Shown one piece after another: positions 25,170-34,351 of a stretch of 64,000 bases of DNA. The translations under genes were made by a program, and so were the position numbers. Within the stretch, counting starts at the first letter, position 1; every line of letters begins with the position of its first letter. The notes under the pieces were generated by a model. The model was given only the letters and a program-made list of their open reading frames with translations, was not told where the DNA came from and made no database searches. This stretch comes from Actibacterium naphthalenivorans (lineage in GTDB: Bacteria; Pseudomonadota; Alphaproteobacteria; Rhodobacterales; Rhodobacteraceae), in the NCBI RefSeq assembly GCF_014196965.1, contig NZ_JACIEQ010000002.1, positions 496,001 to 560,000 on the forward strand. The letters run 5' to 3'.

Positions 25170-26091
25170 ACTGCTGATGCTGCGCGTCGCGGCGGGCCTC
25201 GTCCATCTGGCGCTGGCGTTCGCGTTCGGCGGCGGTTTGGGCATTGGCGGCCTGACGTTCTGACGATTGCTTTTGCACAAAGGCGTTCACCTTCGCGTTC
25301 CAGTCGGGGTTCACCTTCATCGAGCCGATGATCGCCTCGAGCATGGCATCATCGGCCGCGCGGCGTTCGGGCGCCACCCAGGCCGTGCGGATGCTATCGA
25401 CAACCGTCTGCTGCGAAAACGTGCCGAACCCCGGCTCCGGCGGTTCAAGCTGAAACATGTACCACGAAAACAGCACCACCTCTTCGACCGGCTGCCCGTT
25501 CAGCCCGTAGCCGAGCCGGACGGTCGCCGCGTCGTAAAAGGTTTTCATCCCCGGCTGATCGGCCTGAAACACGCTGGCATAGGATTGCAGCATCGGCTGA
25601 TTGCGCGCGCTTTGCAGAATTCGCGCGTCGGCGGGCCGGTGCGCCAGGATCAGCTCGTCGAACAGTTGCCGGGTGCCGGTCACCTGCGCCACATGGCAGT
25701 TCGAGCCGCGGAACCGGGTCTGCATCTTGTTGCGCTCCGCCGCCATCTGCGCGCGCATCATCTGCGCCATGTCGGGCGCGAGCCCGGCCACCTGCATGTC
25801 GAGCCAGATCACCTGATGCCCCGGCATGATCCGGAACCCGGTTCGCCCGTCGGGCGCGATCGCCTGAAACACCAGCTCGAAATTGTCATTGCCGCTGCAG
25901 GGCTTGGCCCAGAGCACCTGCCCGCTTGTCGCCCAGCCCTGCGGCACCTCGACCGTATAGGCCACCATCGGCGCCGCGAAGCCCTGATTGTCCATGATGT
26001 CATAGCGGGTGGTCTGGGCCGGCGCGGGCCCGGGTGCGACCAGCGTGAAGATCAGGGCGAGCGCGCCCGCGAAACCTGCGAACCGAAACAT
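25147..26091 (-). CDS. Exported protein of unknown function
   Basis: A 314-residue protein I do not recognise. It has a clear signal peptide (FAGALALIFTLVAPGPAPAQ), a central region with two cysteines (AKPCSGNDNF, GSNCHVAQV), a run typical of small stress-response or secreted proteins (VAYTVEVPQGWATSGQVLW), and a highly charged, Gln/Arg-rich C-terminal helix (about 270-314). A GAGGTC ribosome binding site precedes the ATG. It is convergent with and overlaps the DUF900 hydrolase gene, which ties it physically to the protease locus. Confidence 0.75.
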   Translation of the reverse strand: MFRFAGFAGALALIFTLVAPGPAPAQTTRYDIMDNQGFAAPMVAYTVEVPQGWATSGQVLWAKPCSGNDNFELVFQAIAPDGRTGFRIMPGHQVIWLDMQVAGLAPDMAQMMRAQMAAERNKMQTRFRGSNCHVAQVTGTRQLFDELILAHRPADARILQSARNQPMLQSYASVFQADQPGMKTFYDAATVRLGYGLNGQPVEEVVLFSWYMFQLEPPEPGFGTFSQQTVVDSIRTAWVAPERRAADDAMLEAIIGSMKVNPDWNAKVNAFVQKQSSERQAANAQTAAERERQRQMDEARRDAQHQQFIDMIRQ

Positions 26092-26613
26092 TGAGACCTC
26101 ATGATGTGAAAGAACAGGGCAGCCCGCCGCGCGGGCCTGAAAACACCGCGCCGGTTCCCGTCAGGCCCAAGGCACATCCGCCCGCAACGGGCGGGGTGCG
26201 AGGAAGCGCGGGGGCGGTCTGGCCGGGCTATGCGGGTCATCGTCGGAAATGAATGGCTGATCAGCGTAAAATCCGGGCAGATATCCGGCCCGTGAATGAA
26301 TGCTAACCGCAAGACGCCGCCTGCGGCAAATATTCGCGCCCCGCCGGGCGGCCACACGGTTTCGCGTATCCCCGGGCCGGGCCATTCTGCCCGGATCGCG
26401 GCATCGTGAACCCGCCCGCGCACCGATGGGGGCTGTATTTTCCGCCGGTTGTCCCATAGGATCGCCACGTAGTCTTCTGCCGATCGCTCCGACCCGCTCA
26501 AGATCGAATATTGTTGATACAAATCAAAACGAAGAGAGATCACATGATGCATGGTGGCGCCTGTTGGGGCGCTCGGGTATCGTCCACGCATCGGAACGTC
26601 ACAGGAGTGCCAG
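26092..26613. other. Intergenic region upstream of the HlyD/RbbA exporter operon
   Basis: 522 bp with no supported gene. It separates the divergent unknown exported protein and the exporter operon and contains the FNR-type box described separately. A short open frame from the ATG at 26544 runs into the membrane-fusion gene in another frame; it has a GAGAGA ribosome binding site but no natural-looking protein and is not annotated. Confidence 0.4.
26514..26527. promoter_or_regulatory. FNR/FnrL-type box
   Basis: TTGAT-ACAA-ATCAA is an exact match to the TTGAT-N4-ATCAA consensus of FNR/FnrL/CRP-family anaerobic regulators. It lies 87 bp upstream of the membrane-fusion protein start. Oxygen- or redox-dependent control of the exporter operon is inferred. 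Confidence 0.65.
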
Positions 26614-27684
26614 ATGACAGATATAAAGAGACAGCAGCTGTGGTGGCTGGCCGCGGCGGCTGTGCTTGTGATCGGCGGCTATTTCGCCTGGTCTAAGCTG
26701 GGACAGAGCGCTCTGCCCGCCGGCATCGCGGCTGGCAACGGCCGAATCGAGGCGACGGAAATCGACATCTCCGCGCTGGCCGCGGGGCGGATCAGCGAGA
26801 TCATGGTCAAGGAAGGCGATTTCGTCGAGGCCGGTGACGTGCTGGTCCAGATGGATGTCGTGCAGCTCAACGCCCAGAAGCGCCAGGCCGAAGCCCAGCT
26901 GCGCCGGGCGCAGATCGGCGTGGAAACGGCCAACAGCCTCGTGGTTCAGGCGACGGCGGAGCGCAAGGCGGCCAAGGCGGTGGTGGCGCAGCATCAGGCG
27001 CAATATGATGCCGCCGCGTCGCGGCTGGCCCGATCCGAACAACTGGTCAAGACCAACGCCATATCGCAGCAGACCCTGGATGACGACCGCGCCGCCGCGC
27101 GCCAGGCCGAAGCGGGGCTGGCGGCCTCGGAGGCATCGCTTGCCGCGGCCGATGCCGGAATTGGCGCCGCCAAGGCGCAGGTGGTGGACGCGCGAGCCGC
27201 GATCGAGGCCGCCCAAGCCTCTATCGACGCCATCACCGCCTCGATCAATGACAGCACTCTGACCTCGCCGCGTTCGGGCCGGGTACAGTATCGCGTGGCG
27301 CAGGAAGGCGAGATCGTGTCCGCCGGCGGCCGGATCCTGAACCTCGTCGATCTCAGCGATGTCTACATGACGTTCTTCCTGCCGACCTCGCAGGCGGGGC
27401 GGGTGCAGATCGGCACCGAGGTGCGGCTGGTGCTGGATGCCGCCGCGGCCTCGGTAATCCCGGCCACGGTCAGCTATGTCGCCGACGTGGCGCAGTTCAC
27501 CCCCAAGACGGTGGAAACGGCGGAAGAGCGTGAGAAACTGATGTTCCGCATCCGCGCCCGGATCGATCCGGACCTTCTGAAAAAGTATATCCGCTATGTC
27601 AAAACCGGCCTGCCCGGCGTGGCCTATCTGCGCCTCGACCCGGATGCCCCCTGGCCGGAATTCCTTGGAAGCGTCGCTGAATGA
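26614..27684 (+). CDS. HlyD-family membrane fusion protein of an ABC exporter
   Basis: A 356-residue periplasmic adaptor with an N-terminal membrane anchor ([17 protein letters not shown]). It has a barrel-sandwich half-motif ([20 protein letters not shown]), a long Ala-rich coiled coil (about 85-210) and the return [20 protein letters not shown]. It resembles the YhiI/YbhG adaptors that pair with RbbA-type ABC proteins. A CAGGAG ribosome binding site fixes the start; the frame extends upstream without one. Stop overlaps the next gene by ATGA. Links the inner-membrane pump to an outer-membrane channel not encoded here. Confidence 0.9.
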   Translation: MTDIKRQQLWWLAAAAVLVIGGYFAWSKLGQSALPAGIAAGNGRIEATEIDISALAAGRISEIMVKEGDFVEAGDVLVQMDVVQLNAQKRQAEAQLRRAQIGVETANSLVVQATAERKAAKAVVAQHQAQYDAAASRLARSEQLVKTNAISQQTLDDDRAAARQAEAGLAASEASLAAADAGIGAAKAQVVDARAAIEAAQASIDAITASINDSTLTSPRSGRVQYRVAQEGEIVSAGGRILNLVDLSDVYMTFFLPTSQAGRVQIGTEVRLVLDAAAASVIPATVSYVADVAQFTPKTVETAEEREKLMFRIRARIDPDLLKKYIRYVKTGLPGVAYLRLDPDAPWPEFLGSVAE

Positions 27685-30452
27685 CCGAAGCTGTTGAGAT
27701 GGCGGATACGGTTGAGCCGGGCCCCGTCGCCCATGTATCCGCGCTCGGTCTGCGCTACGGCACGACCGAGGCCCTGAACAACGTCACGCTGGATATCCCG
27801 GCCGGGCGCATGGTGGGGCTGATCGGGCCGGACGGCGTCGGCAAATCCAGCCTGCTGGCGATTCTCGCGGGGGCGCGGATCATTCAGAACGGCGAGGTGA
27901 TGGTGCTGGGCGGCGACATGCGCAGCCGCCGCCATCGCACCACGATCTGCCCCCGGATCGCGTATATGCCGCAGGGGCTGGGCAAGAACCTCTATCCCAC
28001 GCTCTCGGTGTTCGAGAATGTCGATTTCTTCGGGCGGCTCTTCGGCCACGGCAAGGCCGAGCGGGAACGCAGGATCACCGAATTGCTGGAAAGCACCGGG
28101 ATGGGCCCGTTCGCGGATCGCCCTGCGGGCAAGCTCTCGGGCGGGATGAAGCAGAAGCTGGGCCTGTGCTGCGCGCTGATCCACGACCCCGACTTCCTGA
28201 TCCTCGACGAACCGACGACGGGCGTCGATCCCCTGTCCCGCCGCCAGTTCTGGGATCTGATCGACGATATCCGCAAGGGCCGCCCGCAAATGAGCGTGAT
28301 CGTCGCCACCGCCTATATGGAAGAGGCGGCGCGGTTCGACTGGCTGGTGGCGATGAACGCGGGCGAGGTTCTGGCCACCGGCACCCCTGCCAGGCTTCTG
28401 GAGAAAACCGGGACCCAAACGCTGGATGACGCGTTCATCGCATTGCTGCCGGAGGAAGACCGCGCCGGCCACAGGCGCGTGGTCATACCGCCGCGCGAGG
28501 CCGGCGCGAACGAGGAAAGCGCGATCGAGGCCGAACACCTGACCATGCGCTTTGGCGATTTCACCGCCGTCGACGATGTCAGCTTCCGTATCCCCAAGGG
28601 CGAAATCTTCGGCTTTCTCGGTTCCAACGGCTGCGGCAAGACCACGACCATGAAAATGCTGACCGGCCTGCTGGAACCCAGCGAAGGCGTGGCCAACCTG
28701 TTCGGTCACGAGGTCGATCCGAGAAATCTGGATGTGCGCCGCCGCGTCGGTTTCATGAGCCAGGGCTTTTCGCTCTATACCCAGCTGACGGTGCGGCAAA
28801 ACCTCGATCTGCACGCGCGGTTGTTCGGGATGGAGGCGGAAAAGATCCCGACGCGGATTCAGGAAATGGAGGATTATTTCCACCTCGACGAGGTGATGGA
28901 CATATTGCCCGATGCCCTGCCGCTGGGCATGCGGCAGCGGCTGTCGCTGGCGGTGGCGATGATCCATTCGCCGGAAATCCTGATCCTCGACGAACCGACC
29001 TCGGGCGTCGATCCGGTGGCGCGCGACGGTTTCTGGCAGATCCTGTCGGACCTGTCGCGCAATGACGGGGTGACGATCTTCGTCTCCACCCATTTCATGA
29101 ACGAGGCCGAGCTTTGTGACCGGATATCGCTGATGCATGCCGGCAAGGTGATGGTTTCGGACACCGCCCAGGCAATCACCGAAAGCAAGGGGGCCGCCAA
29201 CCTCGAAGAAGCCTTCATTGCCTATCTCGCCGACGCGATCGAGGAAAATGGCGCCGCCGCGCAGGATGCGCCCGAGATGACGGCGCCCGACGCGACGCCG
29301 CACAAGCCGGCGCGGCAGAACCGCTTTTTCGGGCTGGGCCGGATGATGAGCTACACGCGACTCGAGGCGCTACAGCTTCGTCGCGACCCGATCCGCGCCA
29401 CGCTGGCGCTTTTGGGCAGCGTGATCCTGATGTTCGTGATCGGCTATGGCATCAGCATGGATGTCGAGGATCTGTCCTTTGCCGTACTCGATCGCGACCA
29501 GACCACGACCAGCCGCGATTACATACTCGATATCTCCGGCTCGCGGTATTTCACCGAGCAGGAGCCCCTGACCAGCTATGAAAACCTCGACGAACGGATG
29601 CGCGCGGGCAACCTGAGCCTTGCCCTGGAAATTCCGCCCGGCTTCGCGCGTTCGGTGGCGCGGGGGCGTCCGGTCGAGGTTGGCGCCTGGATCGACGGCG
29701 CGAACCCCAACCGGGCCGAGACGGTGCGCGGCTATGTGCAGGGGATGCACGCGGCCTGGCTCACCGCCAAGGCGCGCGAGATCTATGGCGATGCCGCCAC
29801 GACCGGCGATTTCGAACTGATGACCCGGTATCGCTACAATCCCGATGTCAAAAGCATCATGGCCATCGTTCCCGCGGTGGTGCCGCTGCTGCTGCTGATC
29901 ATCCCGGCGATGCTGACGGCGCTCAGCGTCGTGCGGGAAAAAGAACTGGGCTCGATCGTCAATCTCTATGTGACGCCCGTCACCCGGCTAGAGTTCCTGC
30001 TCGGCAAACAACTTCCCTATGTGGTGCTGGCGATGCTCAATTTCGTCACCCTGGTCGCGTTTGCGGTGTTCATCTTTCAGGTACCGGTTACCGGCAGCCT
30101 GCTCACCCTCAGCCTGGCGGCGCTGATCTACGTGATGGCGACGACGGCCATGGGCCTGCTGATCTCGACCATGATCTCCAGCCAGATCGCGGCGATCCTC
30201 GCCACCGCCCTGATCACGCTCATCCCGGGGGCGCAATATTCCGGGCTGATCGACCCGGTATCCTCGCTTCAGGGCATCGGGCGCCTGATCGGCGAGATCT
30301 ACCCGACGACCTACTTCATTCTGATATCGCGCGGAACCTTCTCCAAGGCGCTCGACTTCCAGAACCTCTCGGGGCAGTTCGTGCCCCTTCTGATCGCGGT
30401 TCCCGTCATCCTGGGCCTGGGCACGGCTCTTCTGAAGAAACAGGCGAAGTGA
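27681..30452 (+). CDS. RbbA-like ABC transporter: two ATPase domains fused to an ABC-2 permease
   Basis: A 923-residue fusion, the usual length for RbbA/YhiH proteins. The first ABC domain has Walker [12 protein letters not shown], signature [11 protein letters not shown] and Walker [14 protein letters not shown]. The second has [14 protein letters not shown], a degenerate signature [12 protein letters not shown] and [13 protein letters not shown]. From about residue 555 follows an ABC-2 permease with one N-terminal TM, a large periplasmic loop and a C-terminal TM bundle ending in LKKQAK. RbbA was described as ribosome-associated in E. coli, but the adaptor and permease neighbours argue for export here. 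Substrate unknown. Confidence 0.9.
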   Translation: MTEAVEMADTVEPGPVAHVSALGLRYGTTEALNNVTLDIPAGRMVGLIGPDGVGKSSLLAILAGARIIQNGEVMVLGGDMRSRRHRTTICPRIAYMPQGLGKNLYPTLSVFENVDFFGRLFGHGKAERERRITELLESTGMGPFADRPAGKLSGGMKQKLGLCCALIHDPDFLILDEPTTGVDPLSRRQFWDLIDDIRKGRPQMSVIVATAYMEEAARFDWLVAMNAGEVLATGTPARLLEKTGTQTLDDAFIALLPEEDRAGHRRVVIPPREAGANEESAIEAEHLTMRFGDFTAVDDVSFRIPKGEIFGFLGSNGCGKTTTMKMLTGLLEPSEGVANLFGHEVDPRNLDVRRRVGFMSQGFSLYTQLTVRQNLDLHARLFGMEAEKIPTRIQEMEDYFHLDEVMDILPDALPLGMRQRLSLAVAMIHSPEILILDEPTSGVDPVARDGFWQILSDLSRNDGVTIFVSTHFMNEAELCDRISLMHAGKVMVSDTAQAITESKGAANLEEAFIAYLADAIEENGAAAQDAPEMTAPDATPHKPARQNRFFGLGRMMSYTRLEALQLRRDPIRATLALLGSVILMFVIGYGISMDVEDLSFAVLDRDQTTTSRDYILDISGSRYFTEQEPLTSYENLDERMRAGNLSLALEIPPGFARSVARGRPVEVGAWIDGANPNRAETVRGYVQGMHAAWLTAKAREIYGDAATTGDFELMTRYRYNPDVKSIMAIVPAVVPLLLLIIPAMLTALSVVREKELGSIVNLYVTPVTRLEFLLGKQLPYVVLAMLNFVTLVAFAVFIFQVPVTGSLLTLSLAALIYVMATTAMGLLISTMISSQIAAILATALITLIPGAQYSGLIDPVSSLQGIGRLIGEIYPTTYFILISRGTFSKALDFQNLSGQFVPLLIAVPVILGLGTALLKKQAK

Positions 30453-30462
30453 GGCGGGGGCG

Positions 30463-31575
30463 ATGAATCTGCAAAACATCCTGCAACTGGGCATCAAGGA
30501 ATTGCGGAGCCTGCTGCGCGATCCGGTCATGGTCGCGCTGATCGTCTATGCCTTCTCGCTGTCGATCTACACCGCGTCCAGCGCAATGCCCGAAACGCTC
30601 AGCAAGGCCACCATCGCGATCGTGGACGAAGACCGCTCGCCGCTGTCGTCACGGATCGTTTCGGCGTTCACACCCCCGTATTTCATGCCGCCCGACATGA
30701 TCAACACCACCCAGATGGATATACTGATGGACGAGGGGCAGAATACATTCGCGCTCGATATCCCGCCGAATTTCCAGCGCGACCTGCTGGCGGGCGAGGT
30801 ACCGGCGATCCAGCTCAACATCGACGCGACCCGGATGAGCCAGGCCTTCACCGGCAACGGCTATATCCAGCAGATCGTGACCAGCGAGGTGTCGGAATTC
30901 GCCAACAGCTACCGGGCCGCTCCGGACCTGCCCGTCGATCTGACCCTGCGCGCGCGCTACAATCCGGAAATGGACGGGGGCTGGTTCGGCGCGATCGATA
31001 ATGTGATCACCTCGATCACCATGCTGTCGATCATTCTGACGGGTGCCGCGCTGATCCGCGAGAAGGAACACGGAACGGTCGAACATCTGCTGGTCATGCC
31101 GGTCACCACGATCGAGATCATGGTGTCCAAGATCTGGGCCATGGGGCTGGTGGTGCTGGTGGCCTCTGTGTTCGCAATCGTTGTGGTGGTGCAGGGCGTG
31201 CTGGACGTGCCCATCCAGGGCTCGGTGCTGCTGTTCCTGCTGGGCACCGTGCTGATGCTTATCGCCACCAACTCCCTGGGGATCTTTCTTGCCACGCTGG
31301 GGGGGACGATGCCGCAGTTCGGGCTTTTGCTGATGCTGGTGCTGCTGCCGCTGCAGGTGCTTTCCGGCGGGCTGACCCCGCGCGAGAGCATGCCGGACGT
31401 CATCCAGAACCTCATGCTCCTCGCGCCCAACACGCATTTCGTGATCCTGTCGCAGGCGATCCTGCTCCGCGGCGCCGGGCTGTCGGTCGTCTGGCCGCAG
31501 TTGCTGGCGCTTGCCGCCATCGGGGCGGTGCTGTTCTTTCTGTCTCTGGCGCGGTTCCGGCGTTTCCTGCGATAG
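30463..31575 (+). CDS. ABC-2 type permease (YhhJ-like)
   Basis: A 370-residue permease with one N-terminal TM (MVALIVYAFSLSIYTASS), a periplasmic region of about 130 residues and a C-terminal bundle containing REKEHGTVEHLLVMPVTTIEIMVSK, the conserved cytoplasmic coupling segment of ABC-2 permeases. It likely pairs with the permease half of the upstream RbbA-like protein to form the membrane channel. Starts 10 bp after it with a GGCGGGGG ribosome binding site. Ends 17 bp before a convergent regulator gene. Confidence 0.9.
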   Translation: MNLQNILQLGIKELRSLLRDPVMVALIVYAFSLSIYTASSAMPETLSKATIAIVDEDRSPLSSRIVSAFTPPYFMPPDMINTTQMDILMDEGQNTFALDIPPNFQRDLLAGEVPAIQLNIDATRMSQAFTGNGYIQQIVTSEVSEFANSYRAAPDLPVDLTLRARYNPEMDGGWFGAIDNVITSITMLSIILTGAALIREKEHGTVEHLLVMPVTTIEIMVSKIWAMGLVVLVASVFAIVVVVQGVLDVPIQGSVLLFLLGTVLMLIATNSLGIFLATLGGTMPQFGLLLMLVLLPLQVLSGGLTPRESMPDVIQNLMLLAPNTHFVILSQAILLRGAGLSVVWPQLLALAAIGAVLFFLSLARFRRFLR

Positions 31576-31592
31576 CCCCGGCGCCGCGCGCC

Positions 31593-32276
31593 TCAGGGTG
31601 CGGCAATCAACTCTTCAAAGCCGTTCCTGCCACGGGGGGTGAAAAGCACGGCGCGGGTTTCGCGATCGCGCCGGGCCCAGCCCAGTTCTTCGATCCGATG
31701 CAACAACGCCCGCCCGAGGCTTCCGGCAAGGTGCGAACGTCGCTCGCTCCAGTCAAGGCACTCGCGGCACAGCGGCGCCCGGTTTGCCGCCAGAGCGTCC
31801 AGATCAATCCCGAACTCCCGCACAAAGCGTACGCCGCCCGGGCTCAGCGTCAGGTCATCCCCTGGCTGCGACAGGAATTGCCGCGCCATCATGCTGTCGA
31901 ACAGGCGCGTGCCCATGTCTCCGGCGAGATGGTTGTAACAGACCCGTGCCTCGCGCAAGGCCGCATTCTTCGGCCCCGGGCGCGTGCGAAGATGCCCCGC
32001 ATCCGCCGCCAGCCCCATCAGCGCCTCGAGCACATGCGCGACGTCGTCGCCCGCCAGTGAAAAATACTTGTGCCGCCCCTGCTTGCGAAGGCGCAACAGC
32101 CCGCCGCGTTCCAGCTTGCCCAGATGCGAGCTGGCGGTCTGCACCGTCACCCCCGCCTCACGGGCAAGCTCGCTCGCCGTCAGCGCCTTGCCCGCCATCA
32201 GGGCGGTCAGCATGCTCGCGCGGGCCGGATCACCGATCAGGCTGGAGATACGGGAGATATCGGGGCCTTCTCTCAT
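31593..32276 (-). CDS. ArsR-family transcriptional regulator
   Basis: A 227-residue protein with an N-terminal winged helix (SRISSLIGDPARASMLTALM, LTASELAREAGVTVQTASSHLGKLERGGLL, wing RKQGRHKYFSL). An extra C-terminal half of about 125 residues follows, with Cys pairs in ARVCYNHLAGDMG and APLCRECLDW. Metal or redox sensing by these cysteines is possible but not shown. It is divergent from the NIPSNAP/ABM pair (72-bp gap), its most likely target, and convergent with the exporter operon. Confidence 0.85.
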   Translation of the reverse strand: MREGPDISRISSLIGDPARASMLTALMAGKALTASELAREAGVTVQTASSHLGKLERGGLLRLRKQGRHKYFSLAGDDVAHVLEALMGLAADAGHLRTRPGPKNAALREARVCYNHLAGDMGTRLFDSMMARQFLSQPGDDLTLSPGGVRFVREFGIDLDALAANRAPLCRECLDWSERRSHLAGSLGRALLHRIEELGWARRDRETRAVLFTPRGRNGFEELIAAP

Positions 32277-32348
32277 GGTTCGACGCTAACCGAAGCATTA
32301 CCCCCGCGCAATCGGCTAGAACATTCGCATCAACAGAAAGGACCTGCC

Positions 32349-32672
32349 ATGCTGACCTGCGTGATCCGCTATGAAATCGACCCGACGAAAAAAGACCAGT
32401 TCGTTCAATACGCACGCAACTGGGGCCAGGCGATCCCGCGTTGCGGCGCCGATCTTGTGGGCTACTTCGCGCCCCACGAAGGCTCCAGCACGCTCGCCTA
32501 CGGCATTTACAATGTCCAAAGCCTTGCCGAATACGAAGCCTATCGCGCCCGGCTGGCGGCCGATCCGCTGGGGCGCGAGAATTATGAATTCGCGCAGGCC
32601 GAAAAATTCCTGCTGCGCGAAGACCGCACCTTTCTGAAACTGGCCTCGGCGCCGCATGGAGGCCGGGAATGA
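32349..32672 (+). CDS. NIPSNAP-family protein
   Basis: A 107-residue dimeric alpha/beta ferredoxin-like fold protein. It shows the NIPSNAP pattern VIRYEIDPTKKDQFVQYARNW, DLVGYFAPHEGSSTLAYGIY and FLREDRTFLKL. The function of bacterial NIPSNAP proteins is poorly defined. AAAGGA ribosome binding site. Stop overlaps the next gene by ATGA, so the two small proteins are made together and may pair. Confidence 0.85.
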   Translation: MLTCVIRYEIDPTKKDQFVQYARNWGQAIPRCGADLVGYFAPHEGSSTLAYGIYNVQSLAEYEAYRARLAADPLGRENYEFAQAEKFLLREDRTFLKLASAPHGGRE

Positions 32673-33043
32673 TCGCCGTCATATTCGAAGTCGAACCGCA
32701 GGATGGCCAGGGCGACCGCTACCTCGACCTCGCGGCGGGGCTGCGCCCGGTGCTGGAACAGATCGAGGGGTTCATTTCGGTCGAGCGGTTCCAGAGCCTG
32801 TCCGACCCGCGCAAACTTCTTTCGCTGTCGTTCTTCGCCGATGAGGATGCGGTTTCGCGGTGGCGCAACACGATCAAGCACAGGGCCGCCCAGGCGGATG
32901 GGCGCGGTGGCGTGTTTGCCGACTATCGCCTCCGGGTGGCGCATGTGATCCGCGATTACGGCATGAACGACCGCGCCGAAGCGCCCGCGGATTCGCTTGG
33001 GCATCACGATGACGGCGGCGGGATCAGGGCCGGCGGCGGCTGA
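32669..33043 (+). CDS. Antibiotic biosynthesis monooxygenase (ABM)-family protein
   Basis: A 124-residue ABM-fold protein: IAVIFEVEPQDGQGDRYLDLAAGL, EGFISVERFQSLSDPRKLLSLSFFADEDAV and RNTIKHRAAQADGR. Such proteins include cofactor-free monooxygenases and heme-degrading enzymes, but most are uncharacterised. The C-terminal 20 residues (SLGHHDDGGGIRAGGG) are a low-complexity tail outside the fold. Coupled to the upstream NIPSNAP gene, probably under the divergent ArsR-type regulator. Confidence 0.85.
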   Translation: MIAVIFEVEPQDGQGDRYLDLAAGLRPVLEQIEGFISVERFQSLSDPRKLLSLSFFADEDAVSRWRNTIKHRAAQADGRGGVFADYRLRVAHVIRDYGMNDRAEAPADSLGHHDDGGGIRAGGG

Positions 33044-33084
33044 CGCGGCGCCCAGGCGATGCCCATCTCTGCCTTGCCTGGGCT

Positions 33085-33783
33085 TCACCCCAAAGGATCG
33101 GTGCCTCTATCAGCACCGGTCAACGGCGCGGCGGGGCGGCCCCGGTAAGGCACGTGAAAGACGTGTTCGATGATCTCCAGGATCTCGTTCCAATAAGCCG
33201 CGTCGCTTTGATAGAGCTCCGGAGCCTGCCGCTTCAGCCGGCGCTGTTCCACGATCGCTCCGAAGAACATGTCGGAGGCGAAGCGGAACCGGCTGATAAA
33301 GACTGCGTTCGGCAAATCCGCGAAATGATTGCGCAGACGGTTGTAGACCTCGTTGATCGCCGGTTGCGGAACTTCGGACCGCAGATAGGGATGCACCGCC
33401 TCGCTTCGGTAGAGCAGCCGCAGCAGAAACCGCGAATAGGATTGACGTGTCTGTTCGTCGAAGCATTCGACCAGCGGCATGAAACGCGCGGCCAGCAGGC
33501 CCCGAAGCGTCAGCTCCCCCTGCCCCGCCTTTTCGGCGTCGAGCCGGGCGCGGCAAGCCTCTTCGAAAGCCGGCACACGGTTGTCGAAAACCGCCTGGAC
33601 CAGCCCTTCTTTCGAACCGAAGTGATGGTGGATCGAATAGCTGTTCACCAGGCCGGCCGCGTTGATGATCTGACGAAGCGAGACCCCCTCGATCCCGTGT
33701 TCCCCGAACAGCTTCTCGGCAGCGAGAATCAGCTTCATCGCTCCGTCGGAGGGGGATTTTCGCGATTGGTTCTTGGGGGCCAT
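33085..33783 (-). CDS. TetR/AcrR-family transcriptional regulator
   Basis: A 232-residue TetR-type repressor. The N-terminal helix-turn-helix reads LILAAEKLFGEHGIEGVSLRQIINAAGLVNSYSIHHHFGSKEGL. The C-terminal ligand domain is all-helical and unlike a named subgroup. ATG at 33783 was chosen (MAPKNQSRKS); a TTG start at 33828 is possible but lacks a ribosome binding site. It is divergent from the flavin oxidoreductase unit, with the AATACG dyads in between, and is the obvious candidate to bind them. Confidence 0.85.
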   Translation of the reverse strand: MAPKNQSRKSPSDGAMKLILAAEKLFGEHGIEGVSLRQIINAAGLVNSYSIHHHFGSKEGLVQAVFDNRVPAFEEACRARLDAEKAGQGELTLRGLLAARFMPLVECFDEQTRQSYSRFLLRLLYRSEAVHPYLRSEVPQPAINEVYNRLRNHFADLPNAVFISRFRFASDMFFGAIVEQRRLKRQAPELYQSDAAYWNEILEIIEHVFHVPYRGRPAAPLTGADRGTDPLG

Positions 33784-34132
33784 ACCTGAAAGCCTCTCGT
33801 CGGTGCGGATGCCAATGGTCTCCGTCAAATGGGTGTTGGCACGCTCACATCATGAGACGGGCCGCGCGGCATCACGTTTATGCGCAAGATCAAAAAACAC
33901 AGTCAAGACATTGCCGCTTATGGAAGAAAAACAGCCCCGCCCTGTGTGTATTCGGTCTTCAGGGCGCAACGCCGTTCGGACACGCCCCGGCGCCGGACCT
34001 GCCCGGCGCGCCGGTGACGGCAGTCACCAGGGCCGCGCCGGACAGCCGAACCTTGCGGGCGCCGGCGAAATGCCCGTTCGCGCGGACCGGCCAACTTCTT
34101 CTTGACAAATTCAGCCCACTCCCGGCACACCT
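33784..34132. other. Intergenic region between tetR and the oxidoreductase unit
   Basis: 349 bp without a supported gene. It probably contains the tetR promoter and, at 34102-34107, a TTGACA that could be the -35 element for the oxidoreductase unit, although the spacing to any -10 is poor. No other structure seen. Confidence 0.35.
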
Positions 34133-34154
34133 TTAATACGAGCGTATTAATACG
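34133..34154. promoter_or_regulatory. Candidate TetR operator with three AATACG half-sites
   Basis: TTAATACG-AG-CGTATTAA is a perfect 8-bp inverted repeat, and its right arm overlaps a second perfect dyad, CGTATTAATACG (34143-34154). Thus AATACG, CGTATT and AATACG stand in a row. It lies just upstream of the oxidoreductase leader and downstream of a TTGACA. Repression by the divergent TetR protein is inferred from position. Confidence 0.6.
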
Positions 34155-34192
34155 CCACACAAGACGACAGAACGACCGGGAGGAATGATGCG

Positions 34193-34351
34193 ATGTCAAA
34201 GAACGCAAAGTGGGCGCATGGATGGCCCGCAAGCTCTCTTTTGCTTTCCGTCAAGCCGGTAAACGCCTTCGGCGACCGCACGGCCAGGCTGGCGCTCGCC
34301 ATGATCACCGACCAGCAGCGCGCCTCAAAACCATCGGAGACAAAAGAATGA
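34193..34351 (+). CDS. Possible 52-residue leader protein
   Basis: A short frame starting MSKNAKWAHGWPASS with a GGGAGGA ribosome binding site 8 nt upstream; its stop overlaps the oxidoreductase start by ATGA, as in coupled genes. It ends ITDQQRASKPSETKE and matches no family I know. It could be a real small protein, a translational coupler, or the remnant of a longer gene. The strong ribosome binding site is the main argument for translation. Confidence 0.4.
   Translation: MSKNAKWAHGWPASSLLLSVKPVNAFGDRTARLALAMITDQQRASKPSETKE

Noticed and set aside
26544-26696. Short frame starting MMHGGACWGARVSS after the FNR-type box
   Set aside because: It has a fair ribosome binding site but overlaps the membrane-fusion gene by more than 80 bp and its sequence looks unnatural.
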